Assembly (NCBI GenBank): GCA_036785325.1
Contig: JAXIVH010000102.1
Coordinates: 62,001 to 126,000, forward strand
Direction: 5' to 3'
Length of the DNA stretch: 64,000 bases
DNA from: Urophycis tenuis
Taxonomy: Eukaryota; Chordata; Actinopteri; Gadiformes; Phycidae
In this document: piece after piece, positions 23,795-36,445 of the stretch
Layout of the letters: every line of letters starts with the position of its first letter
Numbering within the stretch: position 1 is the first letter of the stretch
Made by a program: the position numbers and the translations under genes
Notes under the pieces: generated by a model
Seen by the model: only the letters and a program-made list of their open reading frames with translations
Databases searched by the model: none
What the model was told of the DNA's origin: nothing

Positions 23795-25125
23795 AGATGC
23801 CACCAACTCAGTTGAAGGCCCAAGTCGGATCCTTTCTCTTCATCCACAGCCACTGGCTCCCCTTTTCAGCAGCCATGGAGAGGTCTCTAACTGCTTGCCT
23901 GTGGGCCTTCCCTCGCACCCCCACCTCCCTGAGTAGCCTGGATGTTGACGTGGCTATGAACCCTCTGCAGCTAACTTCCACTGGGCGAACCATCGCTTTC
24001 CAGCCTTGTTGCTGAGCATCTGCAGCGAGTTCAGCGTACCTCAGCTTGTTCCGCTCGTAGGCCTCCTCCACTGTGCCCTCCCAGGGCACTGTGAGCTCTA
24101 TGATGTAAACGAGCTTGAGCGAGGGTGACCACAGAACAAGGTCTGGTCGCAAGTTGGTGGATGCGATCTCGGTTTGGAAGTTTCTTGCCCAGGTCTGCCA
24201 GCAGCTTCCAGTCCCGTGCTCTGCCCAGCTGCCCAGTGTCAGCCCTTGTGGTGGTGAGGCTGGCTTGACCCTCTCGGACAAAAGGCGTTGGCTGCCAGCG
24301 GGATGACGGGGGAGGAAGGGCATTCACTCTTGTCCGTTGATTTTCCAGCTCTGCTGCGACACACTTTAACACCTGGTTGTGCCGCCAGGTGTAACGGCCT
24401 TGGGTGAGGCTGGTCTTGCATCCCACCAAGATGTGCTTCAGTGTTGCTGAACCTGCTGGACATAGAGGGCACGTGGAGTCTTCACCATACCACTGGTTAA
24501 GGTTTGCAGGAGAGGGCAACACATCACAGGCAGCCCTGATGGTAAAGCTTGCCCTGAATGCCTCCATCTCCCACAGATCTTTCCAGGAGATCTTCCTCTT
24601 CTCCACTCCTTCCCATGCCATCCACTGCCCTTGCTTTGCCTGCGACACAGCTTGTGCGCGCCTTCCTGCTTCCTCTTCCCACCGTATCTCCTGGACCACC
24701 AGCTTGTGTCTCTCAGCTGGATTGGCCTTGTTCCAGGCTGGTGTACTGGCCCCAAGACCAAGACCACTCCTTCCCTCCTGAACTCGGCCCACGATGTCCC
24801 TGTGTCTGAGTGCTGCCTTTGCCTGCTCCGTTGCGACCAACGGGGTCCACTTCCTTCCCGTGGCCAGGATGGGTGCAGCTTGGGCTACAAATGGATCGCT
24901 CGAATCCAATAGCATCATCTCCAGTCTGACTTTGGCGCATTTGTACTCCTCTGCCAGACCGGAAATGGGCAGGTGTAACATCCCTTTGCCGTAGAGCCCA
25001 ATGCTGCTGAGACACCTGGGAAGGCCAAGCCACTTCCATGCGTATGAAGTAACCAGTCTCTCCAGTTTTTCCACCTTCGAGAGTGGAACTTCATAGAGGG
25101 TTAGTGGCCACAGGAGAGTCATCTA
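23795..25125 (-). pseudogene. RLE-type non-LTR retrotransposon, 5'-truncated 3' half
   Basis: The minus strand encodes the end of a reverse transcriptase/thumb (VTSYAWKWLGLPRCLSSIGL at about 25035), a Trp-rich linker, a zinc-knuckle-like CPLCPAGSATLKHILVGC (about 24470) and, in another frame from about 24270 on, the restriction-like endonuclease: RPDLVLWSPSLKLVYIIEL followed by TVPWEG and VEVSCRGF. PD, then about 14 residues, then E is the RLE catalytic core of R2/R4/NeSL-type elements. It ends in a stop at 23810-23808. At least one frameshift (about 24240-24280) separates the two open frames and the 5' two thirds are missing, so it is a dead copy. Confidence 0.8.
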
Positions 25126-26053
25126 AAATAAGAGTCAGATGCTCATGCTTTCAGTGAATGACACTGAGTATAGCTGTGATGCAAGTTGAATGTGTCATTG
25201 GAGTTCCATCACATTAGTCCTGTCCTGCCATTTCCATTGCAGTTGTAGGCACAAATGACATTGAACAATGGGTGCTGAAATGTCATTGTTGGTATTACGC
25301 TAATATGTAGTGCCGTACTGGGGTTCTCACTACAATCAAACATCATCTTTATGCAGACTTACTGATGTGTATTTTCCAAGGGCACATAAGCCTGAGGGCA
25401 TTGTACAAACAAAATACACCACCACATTTTATTTATAGCAGTGGTGACTGTGTGTCATTATCCAATAGGAATGTTGACTATTTGGTTTCTGGGCAACATT
25501 TTTCTATCTAATCTGTTACGATCATAGTGCTGTTCAACCGGACCAATGTTCCTTCCGTGACATTGGGTTATGGCTATTGTCTGTTAATCTTTGCCACTCC
25601 AAAGGTTGTTGCCAAAGTAGAATATATACAATTTGTTAATACATTTATACAATATTTTATGAAAGAAACATATACATGATACAAATAAATATATTTGTTT
25701 TGCACATGTAGAATTAGCTGCTAAATTGCTAAATGAAAGAACCAGAAAATAAGAGGGGCTTTTATCACTATAACTCCCCAAAGTACCAAGGTAATCAGAA
25801 AGCTTTCAGCTATAACAGACTTTCTGCTGTAAATGGCAAACATACAGCAAGCCATTACATAAGTCCTAGTGTCAGGTGATTTTTAATACAGCCATTAACA
25901 GAGGTGATGTTATACAGTAGTTCACATGGGCTAGAGCAGGCGCACCTGTGTGGTGGGCGTGTCTTCCACCTGTCACACCGTGGTAGTAGACTAAAGGGGA
26001 GGAGAAAAGGCCATTTATCAGCACAACTGATTTGGGGACTTCACACTGTTGGG
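25126..26053 (+). other. Upstream region of the tandem serine protease gene
   Basis: No coding feature. About 25725-26053 has a close second copy at about 41585-41991, upstream of a duplicated first exon (shared words include AGAGGGGCTTTTATCA, AACAGACTTTCTGCTGTAAA and CATTTATCAGCACAACTGAT). The duplicated block probably includes the promoter. Confidence 0.6.
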
Positions 26054-26180
26054 ATGGCTGGCTTCAATGCACTCTGTGTGGCGGTGCTGTTACTGGTGCA
26101 GGGTAAGTGTATCCCTCCTTCACTTTAGGCTACCCATGTCATAGGAATTGATAGGAATCATTTGTCCTTGGATCACGCTG

Positions 26181-26211
<31 letters not shown>

Positions 26212-29200
26212 CTATGTGAAGGAGAAAATCATATGTTTTGTTTATGTTTCACTCATTAGCATAATGTCTATGTCCATAACATTAGGTTTGAGTTGTCTAT
26301 AACATTAGGTTTGAGTTGTCTATAACATCAGGTTTGAGTTGTCTACAGCAGTGGTTCTCCACCTTGGGGCCGGGACCCCACGTGGGTCCTGTGATGTGCA
26401 TATGACATGACATTTGAGAGGACTTATGACATGACATTAACAGATATGTTGAACACATTCAATGCACACATATGCATATGGAGAGCAGGAGATTTCTGTC
26501 ATAAGCAATCGATATTTGCTGATCCATTTCAGCAAACAAACTGTTTCTTTTAGAATGTCTCATAGACGGCCTGTATACAGACTGGCATGACTCACAGCCA
26601 CTAAGACTTGGTGTGAGGTAGAGAGAGGTGATCTTCATTCACCGAGACATATATTATCAGCAGATGTTGATTGGGTTAAGTTGGGGTTGGAAACATTTTC
26701 AGGGCCATGGACTGTTAAAGGTTCTTCAGCAATATGAAGCAAATCCTCTCCATCAGTAAAGGACCGTCTACTGACAACCATTGTCACGTCCTTCTAGAGT
26801 GGTGCACACCTTTGATGAAGGCTGGTGACCCGACACGCGTTGGTGTTTTTCAATGGTTTAACCCCTAATAATAAATGATACGTTTTTTGCATCCTACTGA
26901 GTGCCTGGACCTGGAATCTTTTTCCAAACTGTTTTATGGTGCACATCTTTGTTCAACAGGACTACGTTGAACCTGAATATGGGACTATGTTGAACCGATA
27001 CGATAGAACATCCATTTTCAGTGGACTGCCGTGCCTCTGAATGAGCCAATTTAGATTTGACATGCTATTTAAATCATCATCACACTAGTTATGAATCACA
27101 TTACTCAACAGTAATAGCCAAGTCAAGATGCCTGAACACCCAGAGAAATGGCTCAGATTGCAGCTCAGATAAACACCCATCTGTCTGACAACAATCTCTT
27201 TGAAACATTTCCGCCTGGCTTTCGTCCCCTCCCCCCACTGAGCACTGTCAAAATCACCAATGACCTTCTGATGGCATCTGACTCTGGACAACTTTCCATT
27301 CTGGTTCTCCTTGACCTGAGCGCAGCTTTTGACACCATCTCTCATGTCATCCTCCTCGTCAGTCTAGTATCCATTGGAATCACTGATATCCCTATGGCTT
27401 GGTTCAGATCATATCTCTTGGGCCGCACACAGTTTGTCCAACTTAAGAACTTGAGATCTGGCGCCTCCCCAGTCTCCAGTGGTGTTCCCCAGGGCCCTGT
27501 CCTCGGCCCCCTCCTGCTCATTATTTATCTTCTGCCTCTTGGCTACATTCTTAGGAAATTTGACAATTCCACTGTTATGCTGATGATACCCAGCTCTACC
27601 TTTCCACTAAGCCCACTGCCTCTCTACCACCCAAAGCTCTGTCCGTCTGCCTACCTTCTCAAACTCAACAGCGACAAAACTGAGGTTTTCCTCATTGGCA
27701 CCAAATCCACCTTAGCAACACTCAACACTTTTTGCATGTCCATCAACAATGCCACTGTTGCCCCTTCCGCTCAGGTAAAGAGCCAGGGTGTGATCTTGGA
27801 CAACACTTTATACTTCGAGACCCACATCAATAATGTAACTCAGTCTGCTTACTTCCTTATACCAAACATCAATCGTCTCATCCCTCACTTACACCAACCT
27901 CCACTGCTATCCTTGTAAACACCCTGATTACATCCAGACTGGATTACTGTAACTCTCTCCTCTGTGGTGGGGTCAAGAGCTTTTAGCCGATCTGCTCCCC
28001 ACCAGACATTCGCACTTCTGACTCTGTCTCTACCTTTAAATCACGCCTGAAAAAACACACTTATTCTGAGTGGCATACTCTGTCACACACTGACAGAGTA
28101 TGCCACTGTTACTTGTTTTTTAACTTGTCTGTAAGGTGTACTTGAGTGCTTTGAAAGGTGCCTTTAAATAAAATGCATTATTATTATTATTATTATTAAA
28201 TGAGGCCGGGTGTACCTTGCCGTGTTAAGTCACAAGCCCCAGTACTGACCCACTAGCCCCAGTGCTGACCCACTAGCCCCAGTACTGACCCACTAGCCCC
28301 AGTGCTGACCTGCCCCCCAGAGTGCGTCCAAACCCTTGTGGGCTAAAGGCGCACAACCACTATCTATACATAACAGATTATGGCCAAATGATGTATTTGT
28401 CAATGTGAAATTCATATTGAAATGTAGCAGGAACTTTACATTGAATAATACATCAATAATTTAGCAAATCATAAATAGTACCTATTTTATTATAAACCGG
28501 AAACGTGACTAAAATACTGACCAGTGATGGAAAGACCAGTTTTCAGTTGGTGTTGAAGGACAGCAGTCTAACCCTCCGTACCAGGAACCTTCTGTCAGAA
28601 AACACTCATGTTTTAAAGTTAACCATTCATTGCATGACATGACATCATAACACACTTTGGTTTGGTGGCACCTCATTTAGGGAGCTCCCTGCTGTAGGGT
28701 TTAAAGCATGACAGACAGACGTCAGATACAGAATACAATATTTGACACCAGGAAACACTATGCAATCCCCAATGTGGTACGTCAGACATCTCAACCCATT
28801 GTAGAGGATACATGCAATACTGAGCAGAACCAAAGCAGGTGGATCCGAGGTTGGCACTGGGCAAATGTTAGCTCAGCACAATTCACTTTGCAGAGTGTGT
28901 GCATGGGATCAGAAGGCCATCAATTGACCGCCTATCCGTGCACATTAAATGTGTTCAACATATCTGTTAATGCAATTTCTTAGGAGAACAGCATATCCTT
29001 TGCTTAGTGATTAAACGATGACTATTATATTATATTGCAGATTAGGTTTGATCATTTTGATCAAAGTTTTTCATGACATTATTCAATCAAATGATAATCA
29101 ATTGTGACAAATAGTTAATGGGAATGAAAATAAATACAATTACAAACAGACAACTATAAACAAATACAAACAACACAATGTATCTGATTTACTTTCAGTC

Positions 29201-32200
29201 TGCCGTGGTGTCCTGTCACAAACCTTATGATGGCAGTAAACTCACTTGATTTAAATAGACTGCACCACCTCCCAGGGAGCCAACACAGATCTTTGAAATG
29301 ACAACATTGGGTTTTTATTTGGACTGAGGCAGGCTAAACAAAATTATTACTAACATTAGTTATTAATACATGAATAACATTTACTCTCTATTCTTTTTGC
29401 AGAGGCGTCCTCACAACTGGATGGTAGGTATATGTAAATAAAATCATTAAATTTGAATCATTCATAATTAAAACTGAATTTAATTCTAAAAGGCTGCACT
29501 ATTTCTTCATCAAGGCCCATATACTGTATACTGCAGTTCACAGAAGCCATTGCTCCTTCTCTGAACCGTCTGAACCTTTTTCAGTGTGTGGTCGGACTCC
29601 TTTAAACACCCGCATCGTCGGAGGACAGGATGCTCCCGCGGGGAGCTGGCCCTGGCAGGCCAGTATGCAAAGGATTGGCCACTTCTGCGGGGGGTCTCTC
29701 ATCAACAATGAATGGGTGCTGAGCGCCGCCCACTGCTTCACAACGTAACGTCAATCTGTCTACTTCTGGCAATAAGCCCCAACGTGTTCTTCATCTGTTG
29801 TGCACTGTCAACACTTGATGAACATCAATCTTCCATGAGCAAGAATTATGGTGACAGTGCGTTTTTACTCCTGTTTTCTTCACCCCTGATCAGAAATGAC
29901 ACGACAGGCCTCACGGTCATCCTGGGCCGTCAGACCCAAGACGGCAGCAACCCCAACGAGGAGTCCCGAACGGTCGACAGGATCGTCTGCCACCCCGATT
30001 ACAACAGCGCCACCAACGACAACGACATCTGCCTTCTGAAGCTCTCCTCCACTGTCACGTTCACCGACTACATCAGGCCCGTCTGCCTGGCCGCGGCGGG
30101 GAGCATGTTCAACGCCGGCACCATCAACTGGGTCACTGGCTGGGGCACGACTGAGTTTGGAGGTGGGTCAACCGTCAGCACGTCAAGGTGATTCTCACGG
30201 CACGGCTCAATCAACTGCTTTTCAAACTCCCATGTCCATTTGCCCACAGGGTTCGCTGCTACCATCCTCCAGGAAGTGGACGTGCCCATAGTGGGCAACA
30301 AACAGTGTGACTGTAACTACGATGGTGGCATCACTGACAACATGATCTGTGCTGGAGTGGCTGCCGGAGGGAAGGACTCTTGTCAGGTGAAAAGTCATGT
30401 CCTTTTGTTTTGTTTTTAGAGGGACCAACTAAACTAGATTAGATTAAACGTTTTTTTGTTCTGGACAACAAAATGCAGTTTGGCATGCGAAACAGTGCAC
30501 AAGGTGAGAGAGGATGATCGACGAAGTGACATGACATCAGTTACACAGTGTGATACCTTCATGACCTTCTTCAATGCCAAAATTGAAAATATACATCAGA
30601 CCCTGACTGCATCAAATAACCCTGCATCCTAGCTGCACTCCTTGCCTACATTCTCCTTCGCCTCTTCATTCACCAGCTTCAAACTTCCAACTGTCTTGGA
30701 AATAACTAGTCTAATCTCCAATTCAAAATCCTGCACATGCCAGTCAGATCCCTTACCAACCCACCTGGTAAAAGTCTGCCTCCCTGCAATGTCGTTGTTA
30801 ATAACTGACGTTATCCACTCCACCTTGACTTCGGGTGTAGTTCCATCTTCACTGAAAACTGCTGCAATTATTCCAATACTCAGAAAACCTGGCGCAGATC
30901 CGACTGACTTAAACAACTTTCAATCACAAACCTGCCATTTCTCTCCAAAGTACTTGAAGGAACTGTTGCAGCTCAGATAAACACATATCTGTCTGACAAC
31001 AATCTCTTCGATAAATTTCAGCCTGGCTTTCATCCCCTCCATTCCCCTTCAATTCCACTGTTACGCTGATGATACCCAGCTCTACCTTTCCACTAAGCCC
31101 ACTGCCTCTCTACCACCAAAAGCTCTGTCCGTCTGCCAACTGGAAAGGAAATCATGGTTCTCACTCAACTTCCTCAAACTCAACAGCGATAAAACTGAGG
31201 TTCTCCTCATCGGCACCAAATCAACCTTAGCAACACTCAACACTTTTTCCATGTCCATCAATAATGCCACTGTTGACCCTTCCTCTCAGGTTAAGAGCCT
31301 GGGTGTCATCTTGGACAGCACTTTATCCTTCGAGACCCACATCAATAATGTTACTCGGTCTGCTTTCTTCCATATACGCGACATCAATCATCTTCGTCCC
31401 TCACTTACACCCATCTCCAGTGCTATCCTTGTAAACACCCTGATTACTGGACTACTGTAACTCTCTCCTCTGTGGTTTTCCTCGGAAATCTCTTCATAAA
31501 CTCCAACTGCTCCAGAGCGCAGCCGCCTGTATCATCACCAGAATTCCATCTATTGAACACATCACTCCTGCGCTGCAGCAACTCCACTGGCTCCCCATCA
31601 AATCACGCATTGATTTTAAGATTTTATTCCTTACTTTCAAAATCCTTCACAGCCTGGCACCAGTATATCTAACTGAACTCATCCACATCCACACACCTTC
31701 ACACCCTCTCCAATCCTCTTCTGCCATCCAGCTCTCAGCTCCATCTGCAAACCTATCCACCATGAGGTCAAGAGCTTTTAGCCAATCTGCTCCCCGCCTA
31801 TGGAGCTCTCGCCCACCAGACATTCACACTTCTGACTCTGTCTCCACCTTTAAATTAAAAAATCATACTTATTCCGAGTGGCATAGGCCTACTCTGTCAC
31901 ACACTGACAGAGTATATCATTGTTACTTGTTACTTGTTTTTAACTTGTCTGTAAGGTGTCCTTGAGTGCTTTGAAAGGCACCTCTAAATAAAATGCATTA
32001 TTATGAAAAAGAGTAGTAGAGTAGTGCAACACATCAGCAGTGAAAAACAAATCTTGTCCCTACATTTAAACATTGGACATGAGCAAAGCTCATTACCAAA
32101 CATAAAGGGCCAGGTAACAACAGGAATTTTCATCCAATGGGAGACTTTTCGATAACCCATCTTGGCCTCGTCCTCTTTCCCTAAAGGGCGACTCTGGTGG

Positions 32201-34337
32201 ACCTTTGGTGAGCAAACAGGGTAGCCAGTGGGTCCAGTCTGGAGTGGTGAGCTTTGGTGAAGGATGTGCCCTGCCTGACTTCCCTGGAGTATACGCCAGA
32301 GTGTCCAAATACCAGCTGTGGATAAACAGTCAAATCAGCACCAACCGGCCAGGCTTTGTCACCTTCAGCTCAACGGGAACCGACAGTGACCTCAATTTCA
32401 CCTGCGGTGTCACCCCTCCCACCACCACACCGCCCCCACGTAAGTGTCTTTTCCTCTTGCTCTCAGAGCAGTGAGGCTTTGTTAACACATTTACACACCC
32501 ATCGACCTATTAACAGCACCGATCGCCATGGCACCTTAATGCTACATGTGAGGGCTCTGTCTGCTGTAGACCATTAGTGTGATACAGTATAGCAGATCAA
32601 TAAATGTCCTTGAAAGAAAGTAAAACATGTATTGCCATAACACATTTGGAATGAATAAAAGAGGGACTCAGACTACGAAATCCATCGTTACAAGCCTGGA
32701 ACTTGATTGACTTCCTCGATTACTTAATCTAAATAAAAGACCTTGTCGTGCTTAAGCTGAAGCTGGATAGTTTCTATTTCAAAATCGTTCACTTGTTTTT
32801 CTTTTACTTTGTCCATTCCGACTTCGGCCGATCCCTGCTGGCAATGTGGGCGCTCAGCACCGTCATGTATTGAAGCTGCACTGAGTGACTGTCGTTGATT
32901 CCAGCAGTGAGGTGCGGTGCCGCCCCTATGAACTCCCACGGCAGCGGGGAGCTGGTGCAGTCAGCCGGCGTGTGGCCGTGGATGGCTAGCGTGCAGAAGA
33001 ACGGCTCGCACGTCTGCGGTGGGACCCTTGTGGCGGTGGACGCGGTCCTGAGTGCCGCCTCCTGCTTCCCCAGGTAAAATCAGCTTGTTGTATCTGTAAT
33101 TATGATGAGGCTGTATGATGTATGTGTTTGTGTGTACGACGAGCGTTTCTACGCCGTGAACCGCTGAATCGTGTCCTTTAATTATGTTGTTATCCTGTTT
33201 CAAATGACCAGTGAACCAGCGGCCTCATGGTTTTCTTCTCTTCACTTAGCTCTGCCAACGCCTCTCAGTGGAGCGTGGTGTTGGGCCGTCTGAAGCAGAA
33301 CGGCTCCAACGCCTTCGAGATGACGGTGGGCGTGAGCTCCTTCACCTTCAGCAACCTCACCGGGGAGAACATCGCCGTGCTCACTCTGTCAAGATCACCG
33401 AGGCTCTCGGACTACATCCAGCCCATCTGTCTGGACACGGGCGCCAACAACCTCCTGAACAACGCTGACTGTTGGCTGGCAGGCTGGGGCAAGGGGAGAG
33501 GAGGCGGTAAGACCCCCGTCCACAGCCCCCCATTTCGCTCCCACCACTGAGTCTCCAACAGACTCCGTAATGGGTGCCGTGGCAACCATGCTTGTTACAA
33601 AATGGTGTCATGTGTTGTACTTTAGTTAGACCAGTGCGCAGACTCCAGCCGTCAGCAGCGCAGCATGCTAGGGCTACGTCTGCTGAAAACACTTTGGTTG
33701 ACGGTGCCTGTCTTTGCCCTCACCGCAGAGGAACAAGTCCTGCAGGAGTTCAACACCACCGTATTGGACTGTGGCAACGCATCTTCATCCGGTGACAACA
33801 TCTGCACCCGGGCGGTGACTGTACGGCAGGTAATGAAACCACCAAACACTTCAGCATCGTCTCATTCAGAGGCTGCACCAACGCATGTTGCGCTCCAGAG
33901 TTACTGTGGAAAGCTGGTGGGGGTGGGAGGGTTTGTTGTGTGCCTGTGGAGACGTGACCGCGTGTGTTTGGTTCCAGGGTGACAACGGCGGCCCCCTGAT
34001 GTGTAAGACCGGCAACCACTGGATCCAGGTGGCCACGCTTCCCACTGCCACGGGCAACCGCAGCGCCCAAAGTGGCGGCGGCCGGGGCCGCTCAGCGAGA
34101 AGCGTGGTTTGGTCGCAGAGGAGCTCCAACATGTCGGTGTTCACCAGCATCACCCAGTACGAAACCTTCCTGAGGGAGACGCTGGGCACCCTTCTGTCCC
34201 CCGCCACCACCACCACCACCACCACCACCACCACCACTCCCCCCCCGACCAGTCGAGCCCCGGACGCCCGCTTCCCCACGGCTTTGTCCCACCTCCTCCT
34301 CCTCTGCTCCTCCTACCTGTTCTCCTCACTCGTCTAG
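26054..34337 (+). CDS. Secreted tandem trypsin-like serine protease (polyserase/prostasin-like): active domain 1, dead domain 2
   Basis: Ten exons: 26054-26102, 29403-29423, 29585-29744, 29894-30162, 30250-30386, 32187-32439, 32905-33073, 33250-33506, 33729-33829, 33978-34337; phases all join (1776 nt, 591 aa). Residues 1-16 are a signal peptide (MAGFNALCVAVLLLVQ). Domain 1: activation site NTRIVGGQDA, His in SAAHCF, Asp in NDNDICLLKL, Ser in GDSGGPL, and KDSCQ, giving Asp189 for trypsin-like cleavage after Arg/Lys. Domain 2 lacks a normal activation site, and all three catalytic residues are changed: SAASCF, ENIAVLTL, GDNGGPL. The tail has a poly-Thr run (about 11), a Pro/Ser linker and a hydrophobic end LLLLCSSYLFSSLV, suggesting GPI attachment or a membrane anchor. 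Human PRSS8, PRSS36 and PRSS53 (prostasin and polyserases) are membrane-linked proteases of 16p11.2, but one-to-one orthology is not established. L2-like LINEs occupy introns 1 and 5. Confidence 0.9.
26175..26208. repeat. (GT)n microsatellite
   Basis: Short GT repeat in intron 1 of the protease gene; the duplicated copy has one at 42118-42147. Confidence 0.9.
26275..26346. repeat. 22-bp tandem repeat, about 3 copies
   Basis: Unit GTCTATAACATTAGGTTTGAGTT. The same unit is expanded to about 11-12 copies in the duplicated block at 42241-42500. Confidence 0.85.
27148..28200 (+). mobile_element. L2-like LINE, truncated copy in protease intron 1
   Basis: The plus strand reads reverse transcriptase pieces: SILVLLDLSAAFDTISH, SGVPQGPVLGPLLLIIYLLP, then, in a shifted frame, the catalytic YADDTQLY at about 27575, then LNSDKTEVFLIGTKSTLATL. 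The 3' end is AAATAAAATGCATT followed by (ATT)n. The 5' end is truncated, with internal deletions and frameshifts. Confidence 0.85.
28228..28316. repeat. 20-bp tandem repeat, about 4-5 copies
   Basis: Unit AGCCCCAGTACTGACCCACT, alternating with a variant having GTGCTGACC. Confidence 0.9.
28320..29400 (+). other. Rest of protease intron 1
   Basis: No gene seen. It contains a segment near 28938-28977 that is the reverse complement of about 34 bp near 26435-26470. Confidence 0.5.
30550..32005 (+). mobile_element. L2-like LINE copy in protease intron 5, internally deleted
   Basis: Same family and strand as the copy at 27.1-28.2 kb. It reads DTFMTFFNAKIENIHQTLTA near its start, then a junction at about 31030-31055 where the N-terminal reverse transcriptase joins directly to the segment just before YADDTQLY. 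It continues to SLNFLKLNSDKTEVLLIG, the C-terminal domain and an AAATAAAATGCATT end. Most RT motifs between are missing. It lies wholly within the intron (30387-32186), so it need not disturb the protease. Confidence 0.85.
34201..34239. repeat. (ACC)n coding microsatellite
   Basis: Encodes the poly-Thr run before the C-terminal hydrophobic tail of the tandem protease; likely length-variable between individuals (inference). Confidence 0.9.
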
Positions 34338-36190
34338 ACTCTAGACACGGCATGGCTTGGAGGGGCGGAGTCTGTTAGTGATGTTGTCTATAAATCTCAG
34401 GGAGGGAAGCACACGGTGAAGTATATATGAGTTACACCTGTTGCAGGAAAGATTACACAATGATATATATATATATTTTTTACTTTTGTATTATTATTCT
34501 TTTTGGGGACAAACATTAGGGGAAAATGTTGAGTCAAAAACCAGCAGAAATCTAATATCCTGTTGGACCGCTATTTTGGATAAATGATGATACAACCCTA
34601 GCCTTGATACCAAAAATTACATTATTACATTATAATCATTATTTTACGTTGACCATTAAATAGACTATCAGCAATATTTGAGAGTTAAGAGAGAGAGAGC
34701 TAAATGAGAAGAAGAGAGCAAGATTTTGAAATGAAACAATGAATAGAATGTTTCAAAAATGTATCATGTATGACAAAAATCTAGCTACCCACAATACATT
34801 AGGATCTGTAGCTCACCTTTAAGAGAACTGAACTGGCAGTAACAGCATCAGTAACTAACAGCATTGGAAACATAAAACATCAGTAACTGATGTTTTATCA
34901 TGTAAAATAAACCTCCCCTGCCGCTAAGACAACATCAGACCATAGGTATAGATTTGGGGGGGGGGGGGGGGGGGCAGGAAAACATGTTGTAGAATTTGTC
35001 AATTTCCCAACCAAGGACGAAGAGGGAGTTGGCAGAAGGTCTGACATGAGGATTCTGACAATGAATAGAATTACAATAAAACAGTTAAACAAACCTTGAT
35101 CTGACTCCATATTTTGGCACATTACCACTGTGTGCGGTTAAAGCACTAACTATGACCGATTAACTCACAAGGCAGGCTAACCCCGGATGATTGTAGGTCA
35201 TTGAAATGTCTTTCCCGATCCTTTGAATCCCCCCTTAGAGATGATTACCATGCCCCTTCACCCCCTACTGGATTTTAGGCAGAGTACTGTGATTCCTTGA
35301 TACCAAATCCTAGGTGGGCTACATCATAATTACCTAGCACATCAATAAGGCTGGATGGATACGGCCGACCACGATTCCCAGCCTACGGGTTCACTCATTC
35401 TACCATGGCTCTGTTTGATGAGCTACTTCGACTGTCGTCACAGGAAGTACTACTCCCTAGATAACCATGTCCATAGCGGAACATCTTGCGGTTCTATTTG
35501 GACTCAAATTCGGTAGGACCAGGACATTCATTTAAGAATAATCTTTTATTAGACAGATGCAAGTCACTAACCAAACAAAAAATAAAAGCAGTGAGGAATG
35601 ATAATGAAAAACACTACAACAGATTATAGAAAAACATACAAAGAATACAAGATAATAATCAGGGAATGAAAATACTTGGGTTGTAGGAATAAGGCAACAT
35701 TATTTAGGACATCCTCTACTGAGTGTTATGTTTTCTAAGACCATTTGCTGTCGGATCCTAAGGTCCACACAGATGGTTGATCCTCAGCAGAGCTGACTGG
35801 GCGTTACCTAATTTCCTATGTATTGGGAATCCTAACCTCTGAGTTTGTACGATACCCACCTAATTCCCTTATGAGACTGAGACCATTTTACTACACTTGC
35901 AGAGTTAACCAAAATGATACCAAACATGATATGAGAATTACATAGTAAAGTAACACAATCATTTACACATACTTTCCCCCTTTCACCCTCACGTCTGTGT
36001 CTTCAGTGTGAGAAGTGTGACTCTTTGACCCCCCGATGGTTGGGAATGGGTCAGAAGAGCAGTGCAGTTAATGATCCTGGGTTCCTCTGGAGTCTGTCAA
36101 CAAAGACAGACCCCCATGTACTATATCCCCACATCAAAGATTTGCCACAAGATCCAGGCTAGGAGTTTTAAAACCCTACACTAGATTATG
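34338..36190. other. Intergenic, no gene recognised
   Basis: The first part is probably the protease 3' UTR. There is a pure G run of 18 at 34957-34974. The part at 35150-36170 looks unique and non-coding; it could be an old LTR-type sequence, but I see no terminal repeat. Confidence 0.45.
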
Positions 36191-36445
36191 ATCATTATTT
36201 ACATTTACATTTACATTTAGGGCATTTAGCAGACGCTTTTATCCAAAGTGACTTACATAGAGTACATTTATCATAAGAAGGTGAAACATTTCATTGCTGC
36301 TAATACAGTAAGAAAGTCACCAGAACAAATTTCAAGCATTTCAATTGCTAGATTAACCATTGCAAGTATACAACATCTCTGACTAAGTGCCAAAGAGCGA
36401 TTTAAGTGCCAAGACGTACAACAAATAAGAGCATGAGGGTAGGGT

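Noticed and set aside
24404..24912. Plus-strand ORFs over the RLE-type LINE
   Set aside because: Antisense shadows; the minus-strand frames carry the zinc knuckle and endonuclease motifs.
26800..26860. Hammerhead-ribozyme-like core (TTTGATGAAGGCTGG...CCGACACG)
   Set aside because: The conserved CTGATGA and GAAA words are both altered and no stable three-stem arrangement is evident; more likely a decayed repeat.
33885..34337. 150-codon plus-strand ORF starting in an intron
   Set aside because: Its 3' half is the real last protease exon in frame, but the 5' part reads through intron 9; the acceptor at 33976-33977 and GDNGGP give the correct start of the exon.
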